A model generated the notes under the pieces. It was given only the letters and a program-made list of their open reading frames with translations, did no database searches and was not told where the DNA came from. From contig JBDIBB010000029.1 of assembly GCA_039812685.1 (NCBI GenBank), forward strand, positions 1-36,592: 36,592 nucleotides of DNA, in the 5' to 3' direction. This document shows, piece after piece, positions 1 through 7,736 of the stretch. Source of the DNA: JBDIBB01 sp039812685 (GTDB lineage Bacteria; Acidobacteriota; Vicinamibacteria; Vicinamibacterales; JAFNAJ01). Both the position numbers and the translations under genes were made by a program. The number at the start of each line of letters is the position of its first letter. Position 1 is the stretch's first letter.

Positions 1-941
1 CAGTCCTGCATCTTCGCGCGCCGGGCTTGGTCGGCGTCGGCGACCACCGCTGCCGTCACCAGGGCCCGCGGTCGCGCGGCGAGCACCGAGGCCCGCAGGC
101 GGTGGACCAGCGTCGTCAGCTTCGTCCTCCGGAACTCGTCCCAGCGTGCGGGCATCGCGTCGACCCAGGCCAGGGCATCGTCGGGCAGCCGGGCATCGAG
201 CGCACGCGTGGTGGCGGCGGGGAGATCGCCTGCGACCGCCGCGCGGAAGCCGTTCAGCGTCGCGCGGCCGTAGTCGAACTCGGCGCCGGGGTAGCGGAGG
301 TAATCGAAGTGCACACCGTCGATCTCGTACCGGCGCGCGATGTCGGCCGCGACCGAGACGATGTGATCGGCCGCGCCAGGCTGGGCCGGCGACGCGTAGA
401 GCCCTTCGACGACGTGGCTGTTGGCTCGTGTCCACCGCGCGATTCGGCCAACGAACCCCGGGCTGTCGGGCGATGCGGCCGAGAGTTCCTGCGCGAGCGC
501 GCGCGGCACCATCAGCCACTCCGGCGAGCGGTTGACCATGTGTGCAGGTTGCAGCGGCAGATCCTGCGCCGACGCGACGAGGTTCACGTTGATCCAGGCG
601 AGCACCCGGAGGCCGCGCGCGCGGGCCGCGGCGATCGTCGTCGCCAGCGGATCGAAGCCGGGTGCGGCCGCGGCCAGTGCCTCCGCACGCGGCTCGAGGC
701 CGCCCTGGTAGTAGGCGTCTCCACGGCCGCGGACCTGCACCAGCAGCGTGTTGAACCCGGCGGCCTCGGCGCCTTCCACCATCCGGGCAATCGACGCCGC
801 CGAGGTGAGCGCGGTGCGCACCACCCAGAGGCCCCGCACCTCGGCGCCACCGAGAGCCTGGGCGTGAGCGGGGGCTCGTGACAGCACCGCCACGGCGGCC
901 ATGGCGACCGTCACGGCCAGGGAAACGGAGAATCGTCGCAT
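1..941 (-). CDS. GHL10-family glycosyl hydrolase-like protein (DigH/YddW-like), 3' end outside window
   Basis: The minus-strand frame stays open from an ATG at 941 to the window edge, giving 313 residues with no stop, so the C-terminus is missing. Residues 1-28 look like a Sec signal peptide ending in AHAQA, so the protein is exported. After it come EVRGLWVVRTALTS (34-47), a barrel strand with NTLLVQVRGRGD (64-75), LRVLAWINVN (111-120), NRSPEWLM (137-144) and DGVHFDYLRYPG (208-219). This order is typical of the glycosyl hydrolase-like 10 family (old DUF187). The E. coli relative DigH/YddW cleaves denuded murein glycan strands; Asp213 in HFDYLRYP is in a conserved active-site position by family analogy. 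It lies downstream of murQ on the same strand but has its own promoter (998-1026), so a murein-turnover role is inferred from context. The exact substrate cannot be read from sequence. Confidence 0.85.
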   Translation of the reverse strand, partial: MRRFSVSLAVTVAMAAVAVLSRAPAHAQALGGAEVRGLWVVRTALTSAASIARMVEGAEAAGFNTLLVQVRGRGDAYYQGGLEPRAEALAAAAPGFDPLATTIAAARARGLRVLAWINVNLVASAQDLPLQPAHMVNRSPEWLMVPRALAQELSAASPDSPGFVGRIARWTRANSHVVEGLYASPAQPGAADHIVSVAADIARRYEIDGVHFDYLRYPGAEFDYGRATLNGFRAAVAGDLPAATTRALDARLPDDALAWVDAMPARWDEFRRTKLTTLVHRLRASVLAARPRALVTAAVVADADQARRAKMQD

Positions 942-997
942 CGGGACGGGGAGCAGGGAAGGCGGATCCAGGGGCGAGGACGACAACCGGACAGCGT

Positions 998-1026
998 AGG
1001 CTACCTGTGTGCGCCTGACGTGTCAA
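998..1026 (-). promoter_or_regulatory. Sigma-70-type promoter of the GHL10 hydrolase gene
   Basis: On the minus strand there is an exact -35 TTGACA (1026-1021), a 17-base spacer and a -10 TAGCCT (1003-998). Transcription would start near 991, leaving a leader of about 50 bases before the ATG at 941. It has the same layout as the promoters of murQ, parA and tolQ in this window. Confidence 0.7.
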
Positions 1027-1060
1027 CGCGCGAGGCCGGCGCGTGCGAGGCCGGCGTCCA

Positions 1061-1107
1061 GGCCGGCGGGTCGCACGGCAGGGCGTCGGCGGTGCGACCC
1101 GCCGGCC
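1061..1107. terminator. Long GC-rich hairpin just after murQ
   Basis: This is a perfect 16-bp inverted repeat: 1061-1076 pairs with 1092-1107 around a 15-base loop. It begins two bases after the murQ stop codon (1112-1110), where a terminator is expected. No T-run follows on the minus strand, so it may be a Rho-type or stabilising 3' hairpin and not a classical intrinsic terminator. Confidence 0.55.
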
Positions 1108-1109
1108 CG

Positions 1110-2066
1110 TCAGGCCTCGGTCTCGAGGCGGAGCAGTTCGCGCAGGCGAGGCTGGATGTCCTCGCCGATGGCTTCGCGCACCGAATCGCCCGACGCGCGC
1201 AGGCGCGCCAGCGCGCGGGGCAGCGACAGCCCGGCCTTCTGCATGACGATGGCCGCCTTGACGTTCCACCGCGCGCGCCGCAGCAGCCGATCGGTGTCGC
1301 CGGGCTCGAGGCCCGTGACGATTCCGACGATGCGCCGGGCCCGATCCCTGAGCTTGTCGGAGCCGGTCTGCACGTCCACCATCAGGTTGCCGTAGGCCTT
1401 GCCCACGCGCACCATTGCGATGGTCGTGAGCATGTTCAGCACCATCTTCGTGGCCGTGCCGGCCTTGAGCCGGGTGGAACCCGTCAATACCTCGGGCCCC
1501 ACCGCCGGAGCGATGATCAGATCGACGAAGGTCTGCAGTTCGGTGCCGGGCCAGCAGGTGATGAAGATGACGCGCAGCTTCGCCTTGCGGGCGCGGGTCA
1601 ACGCGCCGCGCACGAACGGCGTCATGCCGCACGCCGAGACGCCCACGACCACGTCGCGGGCCGTCAATCGGAGCCGGGCCATGGCGCGCGCGCCCTTCTC
1701 GTAGTCGTCTTCCGCGCCCTCGCGCCCGCGGAAGACCGCCTCCTTGCCGCCAGCCATCACCGCGTGCACGCGTGCCGGCGGGATGCCGAAGGTCGTCGGC
1801 AACTCCGCGGCCTCGAGCACACCCAGGCGGCCGCTGGTGCCGGCGCCGACGAAGACGAGCCGGCCGCCCTTCCTGAACGCTTCGCTGACGATCTCGACGC
1901 CGTGCGCGATGCGCTCGCGCTCCTTCTGGACGGCGGCCACGACCTTGCGATCCTCGCCGAGCATCACGTCGATGATCTCGGTGACCGGGGCCTTGTCGAG
2001 GTTCAGGCTGGCGGGGTTGATGGCTTCGGTGGGCAGGAACTGCCACTTCGAGGGCGGACTGGGCAT
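1110..2066 (-). CDS. murQ: N-acetylmuramic acid 6-phosphate etherase MurQ
   Basis: MurQ is a cytoplasmic SIS-fold enzyme. It splits the lactyl ether of MurNAc-6-phosphate to GlcNAc-6-phosphate and D-lactate during murein recycling. The 318-residue product has family length and the hallmarks LPTEAINPASLNLD near the N-terminus, VFVGAGTSGRLGVLEAAELP (which carries the first catalytic Glu), AGGKEAVFRGREGAEDD (the second catalytic Glu region) and GPEVLTGSTRLKAGTATK. One motif is unusual: most MurQ proteins I know have ASGRTP in the second SIS half, and here it reads ACGMTP, so the Ser and Arg are replaced. My impression is that acidobacterial relatives share this, but I cannot check. A consensus-like promoter sits upstream (2105-2133). 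The neighbouring GHL10 hydrolase fits a murein-turnover locus. ATG 2066 places the N-terminal motif correctly. Confidence 0.93.
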   Translation of the reverse strand: MPSPPSKWQFLPTEAINPASLNLDKAPVTEIIDVMLGEDRKVVAAVQKERERIAHGVEIVSEAFRKGGRLVFVGAGTSGRLGVLEAAELPTTFGIPPARVHAVMAGGKEAVFRGREGAEDDYEKGARAMARLRLTARDVVVGVSACGMTPFVRGALTRARKAKLRVIFITCWPGTELQTFVDLIIAPAVGPEVLTGSTRLKAGTATKMVLNMLTTIAMVRVGKAYGNLMVDVQTGSDKLRDRARRIVGIVTGLEPGDTDRLLRRARWNVKAAIVMQKAGLSLPRALARLRASGDSVREAIGEDIQPRLRELLRLETEA

Positions 2067-2104
2067 TCGGGAACCGCCGGGTTTTCGGCCGGCAAACGGC
2101 GCGG

Positions 2105-2133
2105 ATACTACTGCCGCGCCAGGCGGGTGTCAA
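2105..2133 (-). promoter_or_regulatory. Sigma-70-type promoter of murQ
   Basis: On the minus strand there is TTGACA (2133-2128), a 17-base spacer and TAGTAT (2110-2105). The predicted start near 2098 gives a leader of about 32 bases before the murQ ATG at 2066. It lies in the divergent gap between murQ and xerD. Confidence 0.75.
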
Positions 2134-2212
2134 TCGACCCGGCTGGCATCGACTCTGGCAGGATACACCCTTGGCTGGCTTCCCGCCCTTTCCGCCGGGC
2201 GCCCTCGACGGC

Positions 2213-2218
2213 TACTAT
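2213..2218 (+). promoter_or_regulatory. Possible -10 element immediately before xerD
   Basis: TACTAT lies six bases before the GTG at 2225. If it is a -10, transcription would begin at or next to the start codon and the mRNA would be leaderless. There is no convincing -35 at the expected distance and no Shine-Dalgarno before this GTG. Tentative. Confidence 0.35.
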
Positions 2219-2224
2219 CCCATC

Positions 2225-3163
2225 GTGTCCCGCGCGGAGGCCGACCCGTCCCAGCAGCGTGCCCTGCCTCAGGGCATCGTCTCGCTCGTCGAGGAGTACC
2301 TCGAACACCTGCGCCTGGTGCGCCGCATGGCCGGCAACACGATCGAGGCCTACGCACGCGACCTCGCGGCACTGGGTCGGCACGCCGCGGCCGGGGAACA
2401 GGACCTGCTCGCGCTGACCCGGGCCGATCTCGAGGCCCTCGTGCGCCAACTGGCCGCCGATGGCCGATCGCCCCGCTCGATTGCCCGCAGCGTATCGGGC
2501 ATCCGGGGCTTCTACCGCCACCAGGTGATGTCGCACCGGATCGACGCGAGTCCGGCCGACGACCTGCGACCGCCGCGCGTCTGGCCGGCGCTCCCGCGCT
2601 TCCTGTCGCTCGAGGAAGTCGAGCGGCTGCTGGCGGCGCCCGACACCTCCACGCCGCGGGGGACCCGCGATCGCGCCATGCTCGAGCTGCTCTACGCGAC
2701 GGGCATGCGCGTTTCCGAACTCGTGGCGTTGCGCCCCGCCGACCTCGACCTCGCACACCAGTGCCTGACCTGCACCGGGAAGGGCTCCAGGCAGCGCATC
2801 GTCCCCGTCGGATCCGAGGCGGCATCGTGGGTGCAGCGCTATCTGACCGGCGCGCGGCCCTTGCTGCTGCGGGGGCGGACGGCCGCGCGGCTCTTCGTGA
2901 GCGGCCGCGGCGCCGGCGCGCTCACGCGCGTGGGGTTCTGGAAGATCGTCAAGCGCTGCGCGCGCGAAGCCGGCGTCACGCGGGACGTGTCGCCGCACGC
3001 CATCCGGCACTCCTTCGCGACGCACCTGCTCGAGCGTGGCGCTGACCTGCGCGCCATCCAGCTCATGCTCGGCCACGCGGACGTTTCGACGACGCAGATC
3101 TACACGCACGTGCTCGAGCATCGCCTCCGCGCGGTCTACGAGCGCTTCCATCCGCGCGACTGA
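2225..3163 (+). CDS. xerD: Tyrosine site-specific recombinase XerD (XerC/D family)
   Basis: This is the chromosome-dimer-resolution recombinase, which acts with FtsK at the dif site. Counting from the GTG at 2225 (312 aa), residues 18-102 form the SAM-like core-binding domain and residues 125-312 the catalytic domain. All catalytic residues are visible: Arg162 in ATGMRVSEL, Lys186 in GKGSRQR, His258 and Arg261 in HAIRHSF, His284 in LGHADVS, and the nucleophile Tyr293 in TQIYTHV. An in-frame TTG at 2171 would add 18 proline-rich residues; I prefer the GTG because it gives family length and the extension looks unlike coding sequence. XerD is favoured over XerC by the C-terminal HxHPRD-like end, but a single-Xer system is possible. 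Only 4 bases separate it from the PHP gene, so the two are probably co-transcribed. Confidence 0.9.
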   Translation: MSRAEADPSQQRALPQGIVSLVEEYLEHLRLVRRMAGNTIEAYARDLAALGRHAAAGEQDLLALTRADLEALVRQLAADGRSPRSIARSVSGIRGFYRHQVMSHRIDASPADDLRPPRVWPALPRFLSLEEVERLLAAPDTSTPRGTRDRAMLELLYATGMRVSELVALRPADLDLAHQCLTCTGKGSRQRIVPVGSEAASWVQRYLTGARPLLLRGRTAARLFVSGRGAGALTRVGFWKIVKRCAREAGVTRDVSPHAIRHSFATHLLERGADLRAIQLMLGHADVSTTQIYTHVLEHRLRAVYERFHPRD

Positions 3164-3167
3164 TGTC

Positions 3168-4946
3168 ATGTTCCCGGCCAGATCGCTCACCAGGGCGGCC
3201 GTCGTCACCATCGTCCTCGTCGCCGCCTGGACGGCATGGACGCTGGCCTCGCTGCCGCCGCGACGGGTGGCGGTGACCGGGCGCTGGGCGCCGCTGCGGC
3301 CAACGCCGCGTGTTCGCGGCGTCTACCATGTGCACACGGCGAGATCCGACGGAACCGGCACGGTTGAGGAAGTCGCCAGGGCCGCAGGCCGCGCCCGACT
3401 CGACTTCCTCGTGCTCACCGACCACGGTGATGGCACCAGGCGGAGCGATCGCCCCCGCTACATCGACAACGTGCTGGTGATCGATGCGGTGGAGGTCAGC
3501 ACGCGGCTCGGCCACCTGGCGGTCATCGGCCTCCCGGGCCCCGCGCCGTACCGTCTGGCGGGGTGGCCAGACGAGGTGGTCGAGGACGCCAGACGCTGGG
3601 GTGCCGTGACCGTGGCCGCGCACCCCGACTCCCCCCGCCGATCGCTGTCATGGCGTGACTGGAACGTCGATGTGCGCGGCCTCGAGTGGCTCAATGCCGA
3701 CAGCGAATGGCGTGACGAGTCGCGCTGGGCGCTGGCGCGCCTTCTCGCCGCCTACCCCTGGCGACCACCCGAGGCGATTGCCTCCCTGTTCAGCCGCCCC
3801 TCGAACACACTCGCCCGATGGGATCGCCTGGCCAGCGAAGGCCGGTTTCTGATGGTTCTGGCCGGCGCGGACGCACACGCCCGACTCGGGTTTCGCGACA
3901 CCGAGGACGAGGAGGACACCAGCGGCTGGGCCCTGCGCGTACCCGGCTACGAGCAGATCTTCCGGGCCTTCTCGACCGTGGCCGAACTGGAACAACCCTT
4001 CGGACGCGATGCCGAGGCCGACGCCGCAGCCCTCGTGCGGGCTTTGGCGGCCGGCCGCTCCTACACCGTCATCGACGGGTGGGCGACGCCCGGCCGGCTG
4101 GAGTTCTTCGGCCGGCACCCGGCCGGCATCGTACGGATGGGACAGCGTGTGCCCGAGGGCACCGCCATGGAGCTCGTCGCCAGGGCGAGCGCGCCGGCCG
4201 GCGCCGAGATTCGCCTGCTGCGGAATGGGGAAGTGGTGGCCACCTCCACAGGCCTCGAGCTCGACGTGCGCCCATCGACGTGGCTCGAGCCAGGTGAGCG
4301 CGGGGCGGCGTTCCGCGTCGAGGTGCTCTGGCCGCCCGACCGTCCGGAGGCCGCCCCGTGGATGCTGACCAACCCGATCTTCGTCGAGCCCGCGCGCGAG
4401 CGGTCGCAGTCCTCCGATGGCCCGTCGCCTCGCGAAGCCACCGTCGTGGAGGGCGTCGACCTGCGATCGTGCACGATCGAGAAGGATCAGGTGAGCTCCG
4501 CGCAGGTGCATGCGCCGGAGTCGGGTGACGATCTGACGCTCGACTTCCAGTTGGCCGAGGCCCCCACGGCCTGGGTCGCGCTGGCCTGCTCGCTGCCGCG
4601 GCCGCTGGAGGCCGGCGAGGGTCTGCAGTTCGAGGGCAGCGCCAGCCGCGCGCTGCGCGTCGATCTGCAGGTGCGCGAGGAGAGCGCCGGCGATCGTCGC
4701 TGGGGCCGCAGCGTGCCGCTCGACACGGCGCCGGCGCGCGCCACCGTGTGGCTGGACCGTCTGCGTCCCGTGTCCGACAGCCTGCCGCCGCACCCATCCG
4801 GCCAGCCACGGCGGCTGCTGGTGGTCATCGACCGGCTGCATGCCGTGGCCGGCATGCGCGGCCAACTGGTACTGCGGCGCCTGCGGCTCGTCACCGCGAC
4901 CGCAGACGAGGCGAGCCCTCATGTGCGGACGGTCAGCAGCAGGTAG
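3168..4946 (+). CDS. Membrane-anchored PHP-domain metal-dependent hydrolase (CehA/McbA-like)
   Basis: The 592-residue product has an N-terminal membrane segment (about 9-28), so the rest should face the periplasm. Residues 50-240 form a PHP domain with its metal ligands: YHVHTARSDG (His54, His56, Asp61), LTDHGD (Asp85, His86), Glu109 in DAVEV, His152 in VAAHPDS and the closing Asp235-x-His237 in AGADAHA. PHP domains bind two or three metals and hydrolyse phosphoesters; I cannot name the substrate here. Residues from about 330 to the end look beta-rich and match nothing I recognise; they may be accessory or binding domains. ATG 3168, four bases after the xerD stop, is chosen because it sits directly before the signal anchor. 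The last 28 bases overlap the 3' end of the convergent lptFG gene. Confidence 0.82.
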   Translation: MFPARSLTRAAVVTIVLVAAWTAWTLASLPPRRVAVTGRWAPLRPTPRVRGVYHVHTARSDGTGTVEEVARAAGRARLDFLVLTDHGDGTRRSDRPRYIDNVLVIDAVEVSTRLGHLAVIGLPGPAPYRLAGWPDEVVEDARRWGAVTVAAHPDSPRRSLSWRDWNVDVRGLEWLNADSEWRDESRWALARLLAAYPWRPPEAIASLFSRPSNTLARWDRLASEGRFLMVLAGADAHARLGFRDTEDEEDTSGWALRVPGYEQIFRAFSTVAELEQPFGRDAEADAAALVRALAAGRSYTVIDGWATPGRLEFFGRHPAGIVRMGQRVPEGTAMELVARASAPAGAEIRLLRNGEVVATSTGLELDVRPSTWLEPGERGAAFRVEVLWPPDRPEAAPWMLTNPIFVEPARERSQSSDGPSPREATVVEGVDLRSCTIEKDQVSSAQVHAPESGDDLTLDFQLAEAPTAWVALACSLPRPLEAGEGLQFEGSASRALRVDLQVREESAGDRRWGRSVPLDTAPARATVWLDRLRPVSDSLPPHPSGQPRRLLVVIDRLHAVAGMRGQLVLRRLRLVTATADEASPHVRTVSSR

Positions 4947-7264
4947 ACGGCCAGGGCCGTGAAGATGATGTTCGGCGTCCACGCCGCGAGCGTCGGGCCG
5001 AGCATGCCCGCCGATCCGATGGCGGCGAACAGACTGAACAGCAGCCAGTACCCCAGGGCGAGCACGATGCCCACCCCGATGCCGTAGAGCGCCCCGCCGC
5101 GGCCGGTGGTGACCGCGAAGGGGACCGCGATCAGCGTCATGATCAGCGTGACGAACGGGAACGACACCTTCCGCTGCAGGGCGACCTGATAGGGCGTGAT
5201 GTTGAAGCCACTCGCCCTGAGATCGTCCACGTAGCGCCGCAGCTCGGCGAAACCCATGCGGTCGGCGTCGGGCTGTTCGGTGATGAAGTAGTCGGCCGAT
5301 TCCAGGCCGATCTGCCGCTGCCCGAACGGCACGTAGGTCTTCACGCGCGAGGCGCCGTCGAACTCGCGCGTCCAGCCGTTGGTCGCCGTCCAGGTTCCGC
5401 CCCGGAAGACGGCCTGGCCCGCGTAGGTGCGCGAGGCGACCTGCCAGCGATCGCGTTCGAAGTCGTAAATCGACAGCCCGTTCATCTCCCGCCGGCGGGG
5501 ATCGAAGAAGACATAGTGATAGAGCCTGCCGCCGCGCCCCACGACCCACTGCCGGTTGAGGACGTCGAAGGTCCGCGCCGACCCGCCACGGATGACGTGG
5601 TTCAGTTGCTGCGCCTTCCGGTTGGCGCGTCCAAGCACCGACTCCTCGATCCCGAACAGCGCCGCGCTGCCCAGCGCGCCGCACACCAGCAGCGGCAGCG
5701 CCACGCGGTAGAGGCTGATGCCGCAGGCCTTCATCACCACCAGCTCGCTCCGCCTGGTGAGCAGCCCGATGGTGACCAGCGTGGCCACCAGCACCGCCAG
5801 CGGCAGCACGTAGTAGACGAACTGCGGGGTGGAGTAGGCGAAGTACTCGAGCAGCATGCGGCCCGTGGCCTGGCCCTTGAACACCTTGTCGGACAGATCG
5901 ATGAAGGTGGCCACGTAGAAGATGACCAGCATCCCCACGAAGGCCAGCGCGAACATGCGCAGGTACAGCCCGGCCACGTAGATGTCGAGGACCCGTGGCA
6001 GCGGCAGTGCCAGTTGCGGCACGCGGACGACGAGCACGACGTTGGGGCTGGCGACGCTGCCAGACAGCGGCCGTGCGCTTCCGGCCGCAGCCGCGGCGGG
6101 CGGCGCAGCCCGGGCCGGACGCCGGCGCGGCAGGCGAATCGGGATCGTGAAGGACCGCTCGGAGAACTGCGCCCGCCACTTCAGCAGGGCCAGCCCGGCG
6201 AGTCCCAGCACCAGGTTGGGCACCCACATGGCGAACTCGGCCGGGATCCACTTCGCCTTGGCCATGGCCTCGGCCGTGTACATGAAGACGTAGTAGACGA
6301 AGATGACCGCGATGGCCACGACGAAGCTCGACTGCTTGCCGTCCTTGCGCGTGGTGACCCCAAGGCCGAGCCCCAGGAGCGCGAACACCAGGCAGGCCAC
6401 CGGAATCGAGAACTTCTTCTGGATGGTCATCACCTGGTTGTGCGTGGGCCGGCCTTCCGCCTCGCGCCGGGCGATGTCGGCCCGCAGGTCGGCGATGGTC
6501 ATCTCGTTCTCGCCCTTCTGCAGGCCCGTGCGGGGGAACACCGTCTCCGGATCGAGGCCCATCGTCATCCGCTCGAAGCGCTGCACTTCGTAGCGATCGG
6601 GCTGATCCAGCGGCGAACTGTGCCGCGTCCCCTGTTCGAGGACCAGGTCCACGCGCCGCTGCTCGCGGTCGAGCACGAGGAAGCCGCGATTGGCCAGGAA
6701 GATCTCCGGCTGGCTGGGCTTCCGCGTGTCGGCGACGAAGACGTCGCGCCAGCCGCGGCCGTCGGCCGCCGTGTCGCGGACGTAGAGCACGAGATTGGGG
6801 AAGTCCTCGAAGAAGACGCGAGGCCGCACTTCGGTCTCGGCCCGCGTCGCGACGATCTCGTAGACGATCTCCCGGTAGGTCTGATTGGCGTCGGGCATCC
6901 AGCTGATCAGGACGTAGGTCGTGGCCGCCCACGCGATGAGGGCGACGACCATGACCGGCCGGGCCAGCCGGAAGATCGAGATGCCGCAGGCCTGGGCGGC
7001 CACCGTCTCCCGGTCGGCCGAGAGACGGCCCAACGCGACGAGCAGCCCGACGAGCAGCGCCATCGGGATGGTGATGCCGAGCGCCTGCGGGAGCAGCGTG
7101 ACCAGGATGTGCCCGATGGTGAGCGCGGGGACGCCCTTGGCGAGCAGTTTCTCGGCCACCTCGACGACCGGCCGCAATTGCAGGAGGAACGTGAAGACGA
7201 GCAGCCCCAGGAGCGTGGGCAGGAGCGTCTCACGAATCACGTAGCGGTCGAGCAGCCTGAGCAT
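4919..7264 (-). CDS. lptFG: Fused LptF-LptG permease of the LPS exporter
   Basis: One 781-residue polypeptide holds two YjgP/YjgQ permease units. Residues 1-365 are the first unit: MLRLLDRYVIRETLLPTLLG start, three N-terminal membrane helices, a periplasmic jellyroll at about 135-260 and three C-terminal helices. Residues 366-425 form a Pro/Ala/Arg-rich linker. Residues 425-781 repeat the pattern (LDIYVAGLYLRMFAL start, second jellyroll, final helices ending in AVYLLLTVRT). In most Gram-negatives LptF and LptG are separate proteins that pair in the inner membrane with an LptB dimer and pull LPS out of the bilayer. Here the heterodimer is covalent. The start is ATG 7264, because the N-terminal motif begins there; the frame stays open upstream to 7399 but that part is not permease-like. 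It has no lpt neighbours; lptB and lptCA are 17 kb away. The 3' end overlaps the PHP gene by 28 bases. Confidence 0.93.
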   Translation of the reverse strand: MLRLLDRYVIRETLLPTLLGLLVFTFLLQLRPVVEVAEKLLAKGVPALTIGHILVTLLPQALGITIPMALLVGLLVALGRLSADRETVAAQACGISIFRLARPVMVVALIAWAATTYVLISWMPDANQTYREIVYEIVATRAETEVRPRVFFEDFPNLVLYVRDTAADGRGWRDVFVADTRKPSQPEIFLANRGFLVLDREQRRVDLVLEQGTRHSSPLDQPDRYEVQRFERMTMGLDPETVFPRTGLQKGENEMTIADLRADIARREAEGRPTHNQVMTIQKKFSIPVACLVFALLGLGLGVTTRKDGKQSSFVVAIAVIFVYYVFMYTAEAMAKAKWIPAEFAMWVPNLVLGLAGLALLKWRAQFSERSFTIPIRLPRRRPARAAPPAAAAAGSARPLSGSVASPNVVLVVRVPQLALPLPRVLDIYVAGLYLRMFALAFVGMLVIFYVATFIDLSDKVFKGQATGRMLLEYFAYSTPQFVYYVLPLAVLVATLVTIGLLTRRSELVVMKACGISLYRVALPLLVCGALGSAALFGIEESVLGRANRKAQQLNHVIRGGSARTFDVLNRQWVVGRGGRLYHYVFFDPRRREMNGLSIYDFERDRWQVASRTYAGQAVFRGGTWTATNGWTREFDGASRVKTYVPFGQRQIGLESADYFITEQPDADRMGFAELRRYVDDLRASGFNITPYQVALQRKVSFPFVTLIMTLIAVPFAVTTGRGGALYGIGVGIVLALGYWLLFSLFAAIGSAGMLGPTLAAWTPNIIFTALAVYLLLTVRT

Positions 7265-7326
7265 GTGGACTTGTGACGGCGGCGGCCGCGGCCCGGCCGT
7301 CGATCTGCCGGCGCAGCCGGCCGGCA

Positions 7327-7335
7327 ACGATAGCA
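7327..7335 (-). promoter_or_regulatory. Possible extended -10 for lptFG
   Basis: On the minus strand the sequence TGC-TATCGT (7335-7327) matches an extended -10 (TGnTAnnnT). Transcription would start near 7320, about 56 bases before the lptFG ATG. No good -35 is visible at 17 bases, which is tolerated for extended -10 promoters. Confidence 0.35.
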
Positions 7336-7699
7336 CGCGGCTGGAGTTGGCCGCATCGTCGCACGCGGCGCCTGCGGCGCCCGTCGGGTCCTGGTGCACG
7401 CGGGTGTGGCGCCGGATGTCGTGTGCGGCCGGCGTGGTGGCGTCCGGGGCCAGGGCGGAAGCGGCCCGGGTCGGGATCGGGTGCCCGGATTGTCGGTCGT
7501 GACGGCAGCGGCGGAACTCTGCTGGCGGGACGTGGGCGAAGGCGTGGCCTGCGGGTGGTGCGCTGGGGCGCGGCGGGGGCTTGCTAGGGCGGATGCGGTA
7601 GCGGGAGGCTCACAGGGCGTGCACAGGGGTGATTATGGAGGGGTTTCCGGCGAGACCGATAATGGATATTATGTTAACTACCGTGTGAGGCGGGCTTGG

Positions 7700-7736
7700 A
7701 AATTGGGGTCGGGAAATTGGGGTCGGGTCTAATTTC
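7700..7736. repeat. Tandem plus inverted repeat resembling a RAYT/REP-type transposon end
   Basis: Two adjacent copies of the 14-mer AAATTGGGGTCGGG (7700-7713 and 7714-7727) are followed by TCTAATTTC, so AAATT...TAATTT frames the second copy as an imperfect inverted repeat. From memory, the string GGGGTCGGGTCTAATTTC marks the borders of REP-associated tyrosine (Y1/IS200-like) transposase genes in many GC-rich genomes. No transposase reading frame remains here, so this would be a scar or a solo element. The assignment rests on pattern recall. Confidence 0.55.

Noticed and set aside
2154..2180. Possible sigma-54 promoter before xerD
   Set aside because: TGGCA and TTGGC are present but the GG-to-GC spacing is about 17 bases, not the required 11.
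3648..6932. Long minus-strand frame crossing the PHP gene and lptFG
   Set aside because: The lptFG part is the real gene read in the wrong phase (Arg/Pro-rich), and the rest is antisense to the PHP gene. No domain is visible.
4748..7276. Long plus-strand frame opposite lptFG
   Set aside because: Antisense shadow of lptFG; composition is dominated by Arg, His, Gln, Asp and Gly with no recognisable motif.
7394..7732. Short plus-strand frame in the parB-lptFG gap
   Set aside because: The product is Gly/Arg/Ala-rich, has no ribosome site and ends inside the REP-like repeat; no homology is recognised.
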